Below, piece after piece: positions 54,519-64,000 of a stretch of 64,000 nt of DNA. Made by a program: the position numbers and the translations under genes. Positions within the stretch are counted from its first letter, which is position 1, and each line of letters opens with the position of its first letter. Origin of the DNA: Chimonanthus salicifolius (taxonomy: Eukaryota > Streptophyta > Magnoliopsida > Laurales > Calycanthaceae); contig CM023539.1 of assembly GCA_013350335.1 (NCBI GenBank), forward strand, positions 26,219,043-26,283,042, in the 5' to 3' direction. The notes under the pieces were generated by a model. That model was not told the origin of the DNA. It did no database searches and saw only the letters and a program-made list of their open reading frames with translations.

Positions 54519-55054
54519 ACATTTCTGATACTATGATCAGTCAATGGAGATAGTATTCAAAATAAAAAAATTAAAAATTAAAAAAAAAGGGGGGGGTTAG
54601 TTCTGTATTCTCAGCTCTGTATTTCATTTTCACTACCACCGTCAGCGAACCCTTATGTTATTCCTCGAGCCCTCATGGTTGAAGTTCTATTCGTCATTTT
54701 TTGGGTTGCCTTAACACCACCGCCAGCGAGCCCTCATGGTCAAGCTCTTTTCTTCCATTTTCGGTTTGGCCTACAATCACTGTTAGCGAGGCCTCGTGAC
54801 TTCACTTGAGCCCTCGCCATCGCTCTTCGTGTGGTTCCCTATTTTTTAAACTTCACTTAAGTCCCTTTCGGGAGTTCCGTTAGAGCTAGGGATTCCACAA
54901 TCGGCATCTCGCGAAAGGAAAGGGGTTTTTGGGGCTTTCTACTTCCGGTCATCATCTTCTCTTTCGGAGTCTTGATCCTTCGATTTTTGGTTTTAGGGGC
55001 ACCTCTGATTTAGCCCTCTTTCGTCTGTTCTTTGTTTCGATTTTATCGGTAAAC
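54519..55054 (+). other. Spacer between SIRE pol and extra ORF
   Basis: Pyrimidine-rich and non-coding. It has three variants of 'agcgag.cctc.tg' (54690, 54735, 54785) that resemble the GCGAGGCCTC motif of the LTR. It may contain a promoter or splice site for the extra ORF, but none is evident. Confidence 0.45.
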
Positions 55055-56437
55055 ATGCCTAGAAAATCTGCGGCTGTCAAAAGACACCATACCAGCAGAT
55101 CCTTGAGGAGTGACGATGCATCATCGTCAGCCCCCACTCGGTCTCCTCCTCCACCGCCAAGAAAAAAGAAAGTTCGAGCATATAAAAACCCTGACCGGGT
55201 TCTCCCATCAGTCTTTGTGACGGTCTCCTCTTCCGATGAAGAACCAGAGGCTGCTCCTCAGGAAACCCCTGTCCCAGCTCCTTCATCCTTTACTCGTCCC
55301 TCTCCCAGCTCCTCCAGACATTCCCGTTCATCGGATATCCATATTGAAGGGTTTGATGCTTCCTCCCCCCTTCTGATCCTCCCCGTGCTCGGCTTTTCAG
55401 GTCTGTCCCGAAGGAACACTCCTTCAAACATTTTAATGTAAAGCGTACCTACTATCTTCCAGATCTTGAAAAATACAATACATTCAAAGTACTTCAGAAG
55501 GTTGGCTAGGAAAACATTCTGAGTTGGGGTGGCAATGCCTATCCCTCTATGGTAAAGGGCATGTACTCCTCCATACATAAATCCCTTGATAGTCCCTCTC
55601 ATTCCTTCATTGTCAAATTCTCCAATCGAGAAAAATTCACTATCACACCTGAGCTGGTCTCTCAGCTCATGAACATTCCTTTATTTAAAGGCTGGGGACA
55701 TCTCTGCAGCCCGACATGAGGTCGCCCCAGAATACTATCACAAAATTATTAGCAAACTCTGTGGTGGTGGTATCGAACGAAAAGGAAAAATCCAAATTCA
55801 CTCCTCTTCTCTCCTTCCCAAGTACAAGATCTTAAATCTGATCTTCACTTTCAATGTCTATCCTCGTCTGATGAACAAGTCACAGCTGAGTGACCACATG
55901 ATCAATGTCTTGTATGTTGTGGCTACAGGGAGAAAAATTTGTCTTTCCTCCTTGATATGTGAACATATTAAACGTTTCTGGAAGTCTTCTGCCCAAAGTG
56001 TTGTACCTTTCTGCTATCTCATTACACTCCTAGGTACCCATTTCGGAATGGTACCTTATCCTGGAGAAGTTCCTCTCAATGTACGACCTCTGACAAAGAC
56101 CGACATTAAGAGAAGTATCGGCTCATTTCGCCCATCATCTGGAGGCTCACCCAACTCCGCTCTCTCTACTGATCGCCGAACTAGCAAGGATGCTACCAGT
56201 CCTTCGCATTCCATTGATCGTAAGTATTTCGATGAGCGATTCGCTGAGATGGAAAAGCGTCAAGAATCATTTCTGTCTGATTTGAGCAAGGGTCAAGATC
56301 GCCTCCTGTATCAACATCAGGAGCTCTCTGTCTATGTCAGAACATCCATGCGGCGCATCTTCCACTCTCTCCAGCAGATTACAGATTCGTGTCTCCGAAC
56401 TGATGCAGAATTCCCTCCCTCATCTCCTCAGGATTAA
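55055..56437 (+). pseudogene. SIRE extra 3' ORF with putative plant transposon (Transposase_32-like) domain
   Basis: Starts MPRKSAAVKRHHTSRSLRSD at 55055, with a Ser/Pro-rich N-terminus (TRSPPPPPRKKKVRAYKNPD). A frameshift near 55420 leads to RTYYLPDLEKYNTFKVLQKV, one stop, then SHSFIVKFSNREKFTITPEL; another near 55690 leads to the central part open from 55871: DHMINVLYVVATGRKICLSS and FCYLITLLGTHFGMVPYP. The LYVVATGRKICLSSLI...LLGTHFGM pattern fits the domain named Transposase_32 (from memory). The C-terminus has a helical stretch (RKYFDERFAEMEKRQESFLS). Despite the name it has no shown transposase activity; some call this SIRE ORF env-like. No signal peptide or membrane segment is visible. 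Confidence 0.75.
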
Positions 56438-56924
56438 AGACTTTTTTATGAAACTATGGTTATTTTGTTTATCTTCAAACTACATGTGGGTCTAAATATT
56501 TAACCTAGCTCTTACTCTGTCATTTATACTTCCCTAATATGCATTATAGTTGCTCATCTGCTGTCTTTCTATATATATCAGATTCCATGTGCTCCATATT
56601 TGCATCTGCTTGACTACTTTGCATATCTCTTGTTTGTGTTTGACTTACCTTTGTCAATTTTCTTGACAAAAAGGGGGAGTAAAATATGTGCTTACGTACT
56701 AATGTTTAGGGGAGGCATACAAGTCCCACTAGTATCATTTTTTTTGTATGCAGGAAATTGGGGAAATTGATTGTGTCTAGGCACAATTTAAGGGGGAGAA
56801 ACTTGTGATATTAGATGATTTAATCTCATTGTAATTTTATTGGTTAAGGAGTGGTCATGTGTGAATATATAATATTGGCGAAATTGGTGTAATGGGTAGA
56901 TCTTAGTTTTTTTTGTCACGAAGT
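56438..56924 (+). other. SIRE 3' untranslated region with extra polypurine tracts
   Basis: Non-coding. It contains GACAAAAAGGGGGAGTA at 56664-56680 and AAGGGGGAGAAAC at 56790-56802, besides the true tract before the LTR. A candidate intron-like region lacks clear borders. Confidence 0.55.
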
Positions 56925-56940
56925 TGACAAAGGGGGAGAT
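56925..56940 (+). other. Polypurine tract of SIRE element
   Basis: GACAAAGGGGGAGAT immediately precedes the 3' LTR. Confidence 0.9.
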
Positions 56941-58367
56941 TGTAAGTGCCCCGGTTCGTCCGAGTCACCCTTGTTGTCAATTACGTGACTCAGTTGGACT
57001 TGCCTTGGATGAATAAGAAGATCTACTATGAAGTTGAAGCGTCTACACCAAGATACAGAATTGGCACACACGTAAGTGAATCGTAGGAGACCTTAGGCTA
57101 AGTCAAACACCTTACAAGTCAATTGGAAAATACAGTGAATAAGTGACTTTCAGCTTCGAGGCCTCATGCAATCTGCCGAGGCCTCGCAGCCAGTTATGCT
57201 GAGCTGAGTGCAGCTGACCCTGTGTCGAGCTAACTCAGCCTCTTACAGTTTTAGAAAGTTAAAATCTATGATTGTTTAATTGAGAGGTAATTATGGTAAA
57301 TTTATTTGAAGCTTATTATGGTAAATAAAATTATCCACATTTGAGATGGGTAATTATGCTAAATTGATTAGAAGCTTATTATGGTAAACAAATTTATCCA
57401 TGGTAAGCTGTTGCCACCTCTCTTAAAAATTTGAATTTGACTACCCTTAGGGAGCTGTCCATGACAAATATAGAAGGCTCCTCCATGAGTTGTAATCCAT
57501 CTTGCAAATCTTCCATCTAATCCTTGATTGATGGCTAAGATAAATAAATTGCAAATCATACATGATGGATATGAGTTAGTTGGTATCTAGGTTGGTATCT
57601 GGCTGGATTCTGTCTGATAGATTAAACTGCACATATGTGCTGTCTTTCCAGAAATTACCACTGGCGAGGCCTCGCAAGCGTGACTTACTACAGAACTCAA
57701 TCTTTCTTATAAAATAACAGTAAGTCTTGTGTTGTATGCACGGAAAATATACAGAGAACAACCAGGAACAAGATTACAGTGTGTGATCAGTCGGCCTTCC
57801 CTCTAGACACCTTCTTTATCATCCTTCTTAGTGGATGTTTGGGTAATCACCACCCCAATCTTGATGAAGAGTAAGGTGTTCATATAGGACTAAAATCCAG
57901 TCATACCCGAGTCCTACTGCTGTGCCGATAAATACGTTGATGATGCTGATTTGATAGAAAGGAGCACACAGGTTTAGTAAAGAAGAAAGAGATTAAAGGA
58001 AAACAGTTAAGACCTAGGGCAAGTTTTCTTCTTGTTTTATTTTAAACATTGTAAAGTGGATTAGAACAGTGTGTTCAAACTACTCTAAAAAATAGGTAGA
58101 GGATTAGACCAATTGGGTTGAACCTCTATAAAAAACTAGGTTGTACTATTTGGGTGTGAGACCCGTACATAGTATATTTGGGATGACCCTAGAGTTGGGA
58201 AGTCTGACAGTGGATGTAGGTTTGTTGAAACCGAACCACTATAAAATATTTGTGTTATAAGTGATTGAATATTTTGTTTACTTAAAGTATAAATCTATAA
58301 GGAAATTTTAAAAGGGAATTAAAATTGAAAAACGACCTATTCACCCCCCTCTAGTAACGAATTTTCA
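56941..58367 (+). repeat. 3' LTR of SIRE element
   Basis: 1427 bp, starting TGTAAGTGCCCCGG and ending AACGAATTTTCA. It lacks about 20 bases carrying one GCGAGGCCTC motif (near 57664) and the 'aggacgtgcatact' block near the end. Followed by TSD GAACC. Confidence 0.93.
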
Positions 58368-58378
58368 GAACCATGGAC

Positions 58379-59040
58379 CATGGATTTGGCCATGGTGTAC
58401 GGCCGAACCCCATGGAAGATATTGATGGACTTAGATGTTTGGATCATGAAAATGATGGGAGAATGTTGATAATTTTAATAGGTTTTAAATATGGTTAATG
58501 ATGATCTAAAAGGATGAGCCTAAATGTATGATTAAATCCCCCCCCGAATTGGAGGGACTTGGGTTATGGATCTAATATTGTAAATGATTTAAGAAAGAGG
58601 ATGAAAAATGACATCATGGGTTTGGCCATGGTGTATGGCCGAACCCCATGAACCATTTTATGGACATTATGGATTTATGCATGCATGTTTAAATGAATGG
58701 ATGATTAAGCTAGGAAATAGAGGATTTAATTATAGATCTATGTTTATGGATCAATTATGGACTTAGGTATGGGTAAATAAAAGGAGTGATTACCTATGGA
58801 AGGAAAGAATGGCCAAATGGTGAAATTAAAGGACCATGGGTTCGGCCATGGTGTATAGCCGAACCTCATGGATCATGTTTTTGGATCTAGGTATGTATAA
58901 GTGACCTAAGTGTATAATTGAACCATGGAAAATGTTTAGTTGTGGATCTATGTTTTGGACCAAAGCATGAGGTGATGGAAATAATGGCAAAGAGGTAAAT
59001 ATTAAGAAAATGAAAGGAGCATGGGTTCGGCCATGGTGTA
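58379..59040 (+). repeat. GGTTCGGCC-family hairpins in right part of solo LTR
   Basis: Units near 58379-58415, 58615-58652, 58836-58872 and a half unit at 59022-59040. Two have GGTTTGGCC or GATTTGGCC against GGCCGAACC, giving G-U pairs. The half unit ends abruptly, marking a deletion. Confidence 0.82.
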
Positions 59041-59227
59041 ATGCTATGATTTTAATATTTTGATGAACTATTTTGGTATCAAATGTTATATCTTAATGAT
59101 GGGTTTTAATGCTATGATTTGTATTATTACATAGCATGTTGACATTGCATCTCATGCATGGCATAGAAGGGATGAAATGTAACAGGAGACCACACTCCGT
59201 CGGGGAGTCCGTAAGGCATTCGTGAGG

Positions 59228-59357
59228 ATACCTTGATGAGGAGTTTTCCATCAAGAGAGATGTATGATTGAGTTGTAATCGGAGACCACGCTCCGTTGGG
59301 GCATCCGTAAAGCATTCGTGAGGATACCTTGATGAGGAGTTTTTCCATCAAGAGGAT
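59228..59357 (+). repeat. Two CTTGATG...CATCAAG hairpins
   Basis: Units at 59229-59256 and 59327-59354, each preceded by 'ggagaccac.ctccgt.ggg' (59184, 59281), so hairpin and upstream block are duplicated together with a period of about 98 bases. Confidence 0.85.
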
Positions 59358-60009
59358 ACTAAGTGTTGATATGGCTGATGGATGGGACTCATGGCATATG
59401 ACACCATAGCATGGCATTGACATGCATGTTTTTGATATTGTATTATCTATGTGATTTTTGGTAATAACTCATGTGTTGACCCTACTTGGAGTATCTATTG
59501 GGCGCATTGTCTAATGCCCTACTTCTACCCTAGTTGATGACACAGAGAATGGACGGAACGAGGAACGAGATCGGAGCCAAGCTTAGGAGCTTGGATGTTT
59601 TAGTTTCATTTTATTTAAGTTATTCATGGACAATGTAATTTGATTAACTAGCATTCGGGACTGTAATAACGTAGATTATTTGCTATGGTTTGAATGTTAA
59701 TTTTGGATATTTTAACGTAAGTAATTACATTTAAGTAATGGACTTCTTTGCTATCTAAAATAGAATAGGATTATTATTCTATTATATTTCTGCATCTATG
59801 ATTTATTCCGCATGTTAATTTGAGTACGTGTGAACCGTTCTAGTGGACTTGGTCCACGCACACGTATGGTTGGCCAGTTAAAGGTCGGGCTTTGGAAGCT
59901 CGGACTTCGCTCATGTCGTGGTGTCCCACTCTCTCTCACTCTTTTATTCAAACAAAAAAAAAAGACTCTGATTTACGGTGAGTGAAAAAGGGCGGGGCGT
60001 TACAGGCTT

Positions 60010-60893
60010 AGTTGAACAAATGGTAAAATCATGAAAATGCCTAGAGATGAAGCTCGACAGTGAATTGGAAATGAACTTGGAAATATGAATTATGTTCACT
60101 GTCAGCTCGACCAGTCGTTCTCACCGACCTCTCGGTGGAGACATGATCTACCCATAGTGGTCAAAGACTGGTCAGCCAGATTGGCAAAGGTTTTGGAACA
60201 TTGAATTGTCATTCTGGGTATGGCTCTAATCGAGAGTCTCGTATCCACCGACCCCTCGGTGAAAGGCTGAAATGACCCATCGTGGTCAACGGCTCTTCGA
60301 TAAATACTTATGAGTTCTGTAACTTAGAACTCAGGTGGACTCTCGAGAAAAAGGACATATCGGTAATACAGACCGATTGAGAGTAGTAGGACCAACACAT
60401 GGATAAAGGGCGACAAATCGTTCTGGGTAACACTAGTTTCTGGACTTGAAACTCTGTCAACATGGTGTTGCCCCAGACCGAGTCTCTCATATGGACCGAC
60501 CTCTCGGTGCCATGACTGTTGACCCGTCGGTAACACAGACATGCCGATCAGATATAAATTGTGCCGTTGAAAGTGCATTTAATGCTCAACGGTCGGGTAG
60601 TTGAACGGTAATATTTTTAGTCATCGACCCCTCTGTGCGTCCGACCTGTCTGCACTGGACTATCATGAAAAACTGGTTGTCTTCTCTATAAATACCAATC
60701 CTTTTGCAACCAGTTGGTATTCTTTGGAAATCCGTTGGACCCTCATCATTATCAGTGAGCTTGCACAAGGGCCAACAAAAGGATCACTCTCTCTCTTGTG
60801 CCTATACTTGGGCAATCTAATACAACTGCTCATATGGATTGAGTTTGTAAGAGAGAGAGGAGAAAAGATAATCAACTAGGATAGATATTGGTA
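60010..60893 (+). repeat. 3' LTR of copia-2, second part (truncated)
   Basis: It matches 39433-40315, including the TATA box and CCGACC..TCGG motifs, and stops at 'gatagatattgg'. The last 0.7 kb of the LTR is missing, replaced by Tat-type LTR sequence. Confidence 0.85.
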
Positions 60894-62619
60894 GAACTAA
60901 TTTCCTAGTTACCTTGAGATTGTGATTGCTCAACGACGGCTACAAAGCGGAGCGTCGAGTTAAGTTGTGAATTGATGGCTTGGATTAGATCTCATTCAGA
61001 AGTGGATGGAGGAGATTTTAAGTTGAAAATGATAAGGTTACAAGGCACACACGAAATTTGGGTGGCTTGGCTTGGTGGCTAAGCAATGGTGGAAAAAAAA
61101 TTGGGATTTAGGATTAATTTGGAAAGTAGAGTGCAAATCCCATTTTTCTACACATGTACCATCTTGAAGCTCCATTTTGACCTAGTAAACATCCGAATCA
61201 TAAAATTTTGTAAACTACAAAGTTGTATCCTTGAAGTTTTCTTTCCAACGCAACAAGAATCTACACAATCGGATATCGGAATGGAAAGTTATGGTTAAAA
61301 TACCAAAGCTGTGCCAAAACTTGCCTTCCAAATCCCATTTTTTTTTCCATTTCTTCCTCCACAAGGCTTCACACGAAATTGACAAGTGTAGTCCTTGCCT
61401 TGGACGAATTTAGATTGCTTGGAGGAGGGGTGATGATGTGTATGTGATGTGGCATGAACCTAGATGGGATTTTGGGTCAAGTGCATGGAGAGATTTTAAT
61501 TGCTTTGGTTCCAAGTTGTTATATATCTAGGGATTTTATCAATGAATGGTTATGATCGAATGGGACCTAGATCTAATGGCTGAAAGGTAAGTTGAATAAA
61601 ATAGCTTATCTAAATAGTAGGTTTCCTATTAGAGGGTTGAGATTCAAAAGTTGATCAAGATGGATGATGAGATGACTAGCCTAGATCTAAGATGATTTAT
61701 GAATGCATTGGATTAGCATAATGACTCTAGGGTTTTTCTTAAGTTTATGAATGAAATGGATGGTTGTGATGAAATGTCCTAAGATCTAATGGCTTAACTA
61801 ATGGATGAATGATCTAATTGGATGGATGATTAGGTGATGCATGGATGGTCATGATCCTAAGGTTAATCTAGATGACAGACAGGTAGGATGGCATAGATCT
61901 AATGTCATGAATGTATGGGTTGGATTTGATAAGTGGTTCTAGGTTTTGACCTAATTTTGATGCATGAGATGAATGGTTATGATTAAGGGATGAAGATGAG
62001 TGATTAAGATTGCATGGAGAGGAGATTGGATGGTGTAGATTGACAAGGAAATGGACAAGACTTGGGTGTGTGACTGGGTTATGGACTTGGGTTTTGGATC
62101 TATAAATGAGCACATGGGCCTTCAGTGGGCTTTTGTTGGATTTGAAGTGCACATTGGCCTGGCCCATCTTATAATATGCGACATGGACTACATGTGGCCT
62201 AACCCAATGATAGCCTGTGGACCTTAGCTTGGCCCAATTGAAGTGGATCTCTGACCCATTAATTTTGAATTTTAGCATTTGCCTCTTGAATTGCAAGTTT
62301 TCTTTTCTGGAATTAAATAATTAACTTCACCACTTTAAAATCTAAAATATTAATTTAATTTAGACTCTCATAGATGGATTTAGACTAACCAATTTACATG
62401 AAAACCCTAAAAGTGGAGTGAAATTGATCATGAAAATTCCAAGTCTTCCGAATTAAACATCAAACTTGCAATTATCCATTGTTTTAACTTGATTTCCTGA
62501 ATTCTCCATTTTTATTCTACAAAACTAAAAAATGACATTAAATGCATGTGATATATACAAAATCAAGGCTAACTAGTCCAATAATTAGGTGTAAAAATGT
62601 AAGATTTCAGTGCTCAACA
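60894..62619 (-). mobile_element. Tat/Athila-type LTR, right part (5' end, reverse strand)
   Basis: In reverse it starts TGTTGAGCACTGAAATCTTAC at 62619 and runs through a stretch typical of these LTRs (on the plus strand 'aactacaaagttgtatcctt' near 61213). It continues the LTR left at 39221. Total about 2.5 kb. A 142-codon open frame (61868-62296, minus) shows no recognisable protein features and is taken as chance. Confidence 0.6.
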
Positions 62620-63503
62620 TTTTTCCTCCGATTTTTATAAATGACACTTTTTGTGGGTTTTAGTGGGAAAATCGAAACTCCCCCAAGACTCTCCCGGAAG
62701 GCATCAAAACTTTCATTTTCTTCTATTTATAAGATTAGGATAAGATTAGAAGCGAAAAGGGATAGAAATGGGTTTTAAAAATGAAGAGAAATTGCCTTTT
62801 TTTTATATATTTTTAAGTTATACTTCCAAAACCTCTAAGAAATCTCAATTTCTCTTTTCTAAAGTAAAAATGGGCATTACACTAACACTAACTAACTCTT
62901 GTGTGGTTACTTTCAGTATTGTGTGTTTATATTCCACATTGTACGCTCTAGGCCGAAATTCTCCATCTATAACGATTACAGTCGGTGGGCCACCTGTAGC
63001 GATTACAGTCGTTCGGTGGTATATGAATTGGGCACTGAGTACTTTATTTACATTTTTATATTGCACCCTCTGGGCTGAAACTCGTTATCTGTAGCGATTT
63101 CGGTCGCTTGGTGATGCCATTTGAGACGATTCTTGGTCGTCCGTTGATAAATGAGTTAGGCACTAAGTACTTTTATTTACTTTACTGTACTGTACCCTCT
63201 GGGAAAATTCTCAATACTTTTCTTTGGCCAAGAACAAATACGAGACCAGGAACTGAGTAATTTCAAATTTTTTTTTATTATGTTTTGGATAGTTGACTTG
63301 TTTGACATAATTAAAAGTTGAGTAAAAAGAGCCTAGCAAACTCAATTCCATTACCCTGTTTTCTTGTGGAAAATAAATACGGGGATTTGGGGAATAATTT
63401 ACGTGTATTTGAGTTTGAATGGAAAATTCACAGATTTACCCTATTTTCATAGATTGCTTGCAAAATTAACCAGATAAAAGGTGAAGAGACTCAACTTGAT
63501 CTT
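62620..63503 (+). mobile_element. G1-type LTR copy B, right part
   Basis: It continues copy B from 38471. 62700-62780 matches 12525-12600, and 62880-63295 matches 12740-13141, including the three-unit repeat. 63300-63500 matches 35950-36150, a stretch that in copy A lies beyond the 22.8-kb insertion. So copy B shows the state before that insertion. It ends by truncation near 63503. Confidence 0.65.
62935..63260 (+). repeat. About 120-bp degenerate tandem repeat, copy B
   Basis: Three units starting TTGTACGCTCTAGG (62939), TTGCACCCTCTGGG (63061) and TGTACCCTCTGGG (63189), matching the array at 12780-13095. Confidence 0.7.
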
Positions 63504-64000
63504 GTGCATGTTTTAATGATTTGATGAATTATGTCTGGCATAAATGTGTATTAGAATAAATCTATGTATGTCGTGCCTAGAATAGGATTTCACCAAGTAG
63601 CATAAATCAATGATGATTACTCTACAAGCTAAACCTCTCGGTATAGTTGACATGCCGGTGAATAGATTGATCGGTGTGATAGACATGTCGGTACTGTACA
63701 AAATCGAGCACTATTGAAAGGGGGAAAAATGTTGAAATGGTCGACCTGTCGATGGAAACGACATGTCGGTGAGACAGAATGTTTAAATTAAAAGAAGTCT
63801 TTCTGTGAAAGAGTCAATTCATTCGAATTTGTTGTCTCCTCTGCCGCGAAAGTCTGGTGGTCCCTATTTCACCTCCTGTGCCCTAGACCAGTCGATAAGA
63901 CCTCTCGGAGTGATTTCTCACCGAAAAACCATAGGGTTTTTGTTCCTCCCGTCTCTAGAAGCCTGAAAATTAGGGTTTTTGTGATTTTCGTAGATCAGGT
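63504..64000 (+). mobile_element. Copia-2-like internal fragment, continues past window
   Basis: From about 63640 it resembles 44340-44800: 'gacatgtcggt' motifs, 'gtgccctagaccagt', 'gacctct.ggag.gatttctc', 'aaccatagggtttttg.t.c'. So it is the region upstream of a SIRE-type extra ORF. The left border with the G1-type LTR lies near 63503 and shows no LTR terminus. Confidence 0.55.

Larger units (their letters stand above)
48195..58367 (+). mobile_element. SIRE/Maximus-type Ty1/copia element, full length, decayed, 10.2 kb
   Basis: LTRs 48195-49673 and 56941-58367; TSD GAACC at 48190-48194 and 58368-58372. In order: iMet-type primer site, gag with UBN2-like domain and zinc knuckles, protease, integrase, reverse transcriptase, RNase H, extra 3' ORF, polypurine tract. 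All coding parts carry stops or frameshifts. About 15 differences in the first 330 LTR bases (4-5%) suggest an age near 1.5-2 million years at an assumed 1.3e-8 per site per year. Confidence 0.95.
46850..60004 (+). mobile_element. Solo Tekay-type LTR, about 2.98 kb, split by a SIRE element
   Basis: It starts TGTAACACCCCGAATTTTC and ends GGGCGGGGCGTTACA with a perfect GGCTT duplication. The SIRE element at 48195-58367 interrupts it; the outer parts are 46850-48194 and 58373-60004. It carries GGTTCGGCC hairpins (47901-48096; 58379-59040), two CTTGATG hairpins (59228-59357) and the GGGCG/GCCC block. A purine-rich leader-like stretch (47760-47845) resembles those at 8530 and 13970. Confidence 0.92.
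39222..60893 (+). mobile_element. Copia-2: SIRE/Maximus-like element, decayed and multiply interrupted
   Basis: The 5' LTR starts TGTTAGTGCCGAGGCTTGCC at 39222. The 3' LTR starts at 46635 after a GACAAAGGGGGAGAT tract, and the two share 'gtccctaaagtttgtcaattc' and 'atgactcgggaag'. The internal 5.6 kb holds a decayed gag-like stretch, an inverted LTR of the same group, and an extra 3' ORF remnant; protease to RNase H are missing. The 3' LTR is split by a solo LTR (46850-60004) and is truncated at 60893, about 0.7 kb short. Left flank AAAGT is not repeated on the right. Confidence 0.8.

Noticed and set aside
61868..62296. 142-codon open frame on the minus strand
   Set aside because: Low-complexity His/Asn/Ser-rich composition, inside a Tat-type LTR, no match to any family I know.
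38467..62624. Target duplication for the Tat-type LTR
   Set aside because: The flanks TTCAT and TTTTT are T-rich and not a convincing match.

Overview
This window looks like a piece of a large, repeat-rich angiosperm genome. I found no convincing host gene, rRNA or tRNA gene. Almost all of the 64 kb can be assigned to LTR retrotransposons inserted into one another, plus one TRIM and one small hAT-type MITE. The plant origin follows from the element lineages: Ty3/gypsy chromoviruses of Tekay/Del type with 3-4 kb LTRs, Tat/Athila-type LTRs with a tRNA-Asp primer site, and Ty1/copia SIRE/Maximus elements carrying an extra 3' ORF. I cannot name the species. Almost every open frame is a retroelement remnant or a chance frame in an LTR.

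Layout. 1-681 is the 3' end of a Tekay-type LTR. 682 to about 2755 is a reverse-oriented Tat/Athila fragment. From 2987 runs a decayed Tekay-type pol gene (host element G1: RNase H, integrase, chromodomain, ending 11533). It is split by two solo LTRs: 3742-6916, which itself contains a 563-bp TRIM at 3956-4518, and 7721-11233 (TSD GAAAA). G1 LTR-like sequence follows from 11534. It is split at 13141 by a Tekay-type element on the plus strand (13142-35941, LTRs 4039 and 4022 bp, TSD TGGAT). That element is itself split by a second, minus-strand non-autonomous element (18279-29093, two 4064-bp LTRs with only about eight differences seen by eye, TSD GGCAT). G1-type LTR sequence resumes at 35942, contains a 227-bp MITE (36911-37137, 8-bp TSD), and is followed by a second related LTR copy from about 37.5 kb.

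That second copy is split at 38472 by a reverse Tat-type LTR, which is split at 39222 by a SIRE-like copia element (copia-2). The 3' LTR of copia-2 is split at 46850 by a Tekay solo LTR (TSD GGCTT), which is split at 48195 by a second SIRE element (48195-58367, TSD GAACC). The interrupted pieces then close in reverse order: solo LTR to 60004, copia-2 LTR to about 60893, Tat LTR to 62619, G1-like LTR to about 63.5 kb. The last 0.5 kb is copia leader-like sequence. The reverse-order closure and the matching target duplications make this stratigraphy well supported.

The most interesting signals are two. First, the nested minus-strand element looks very young. It keeps a clean 156-codon ORF with three zinc-knuckle-like motifs and little else, so it is a non-autonomous element that needs a helper. 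Second, the giant Tekay LTRs carry dispersed short hairpins: GGTTCGGCC...GGCCGAACC units every 100-250 bp, and arrays of CTTGATG...CATCAAG units. Several copies show compensatory base-pair changes. In the young element they lie downstream of the TATA box, so they would be in the RNA leader. The copia LTRs carry their own, different palindromic motifs.
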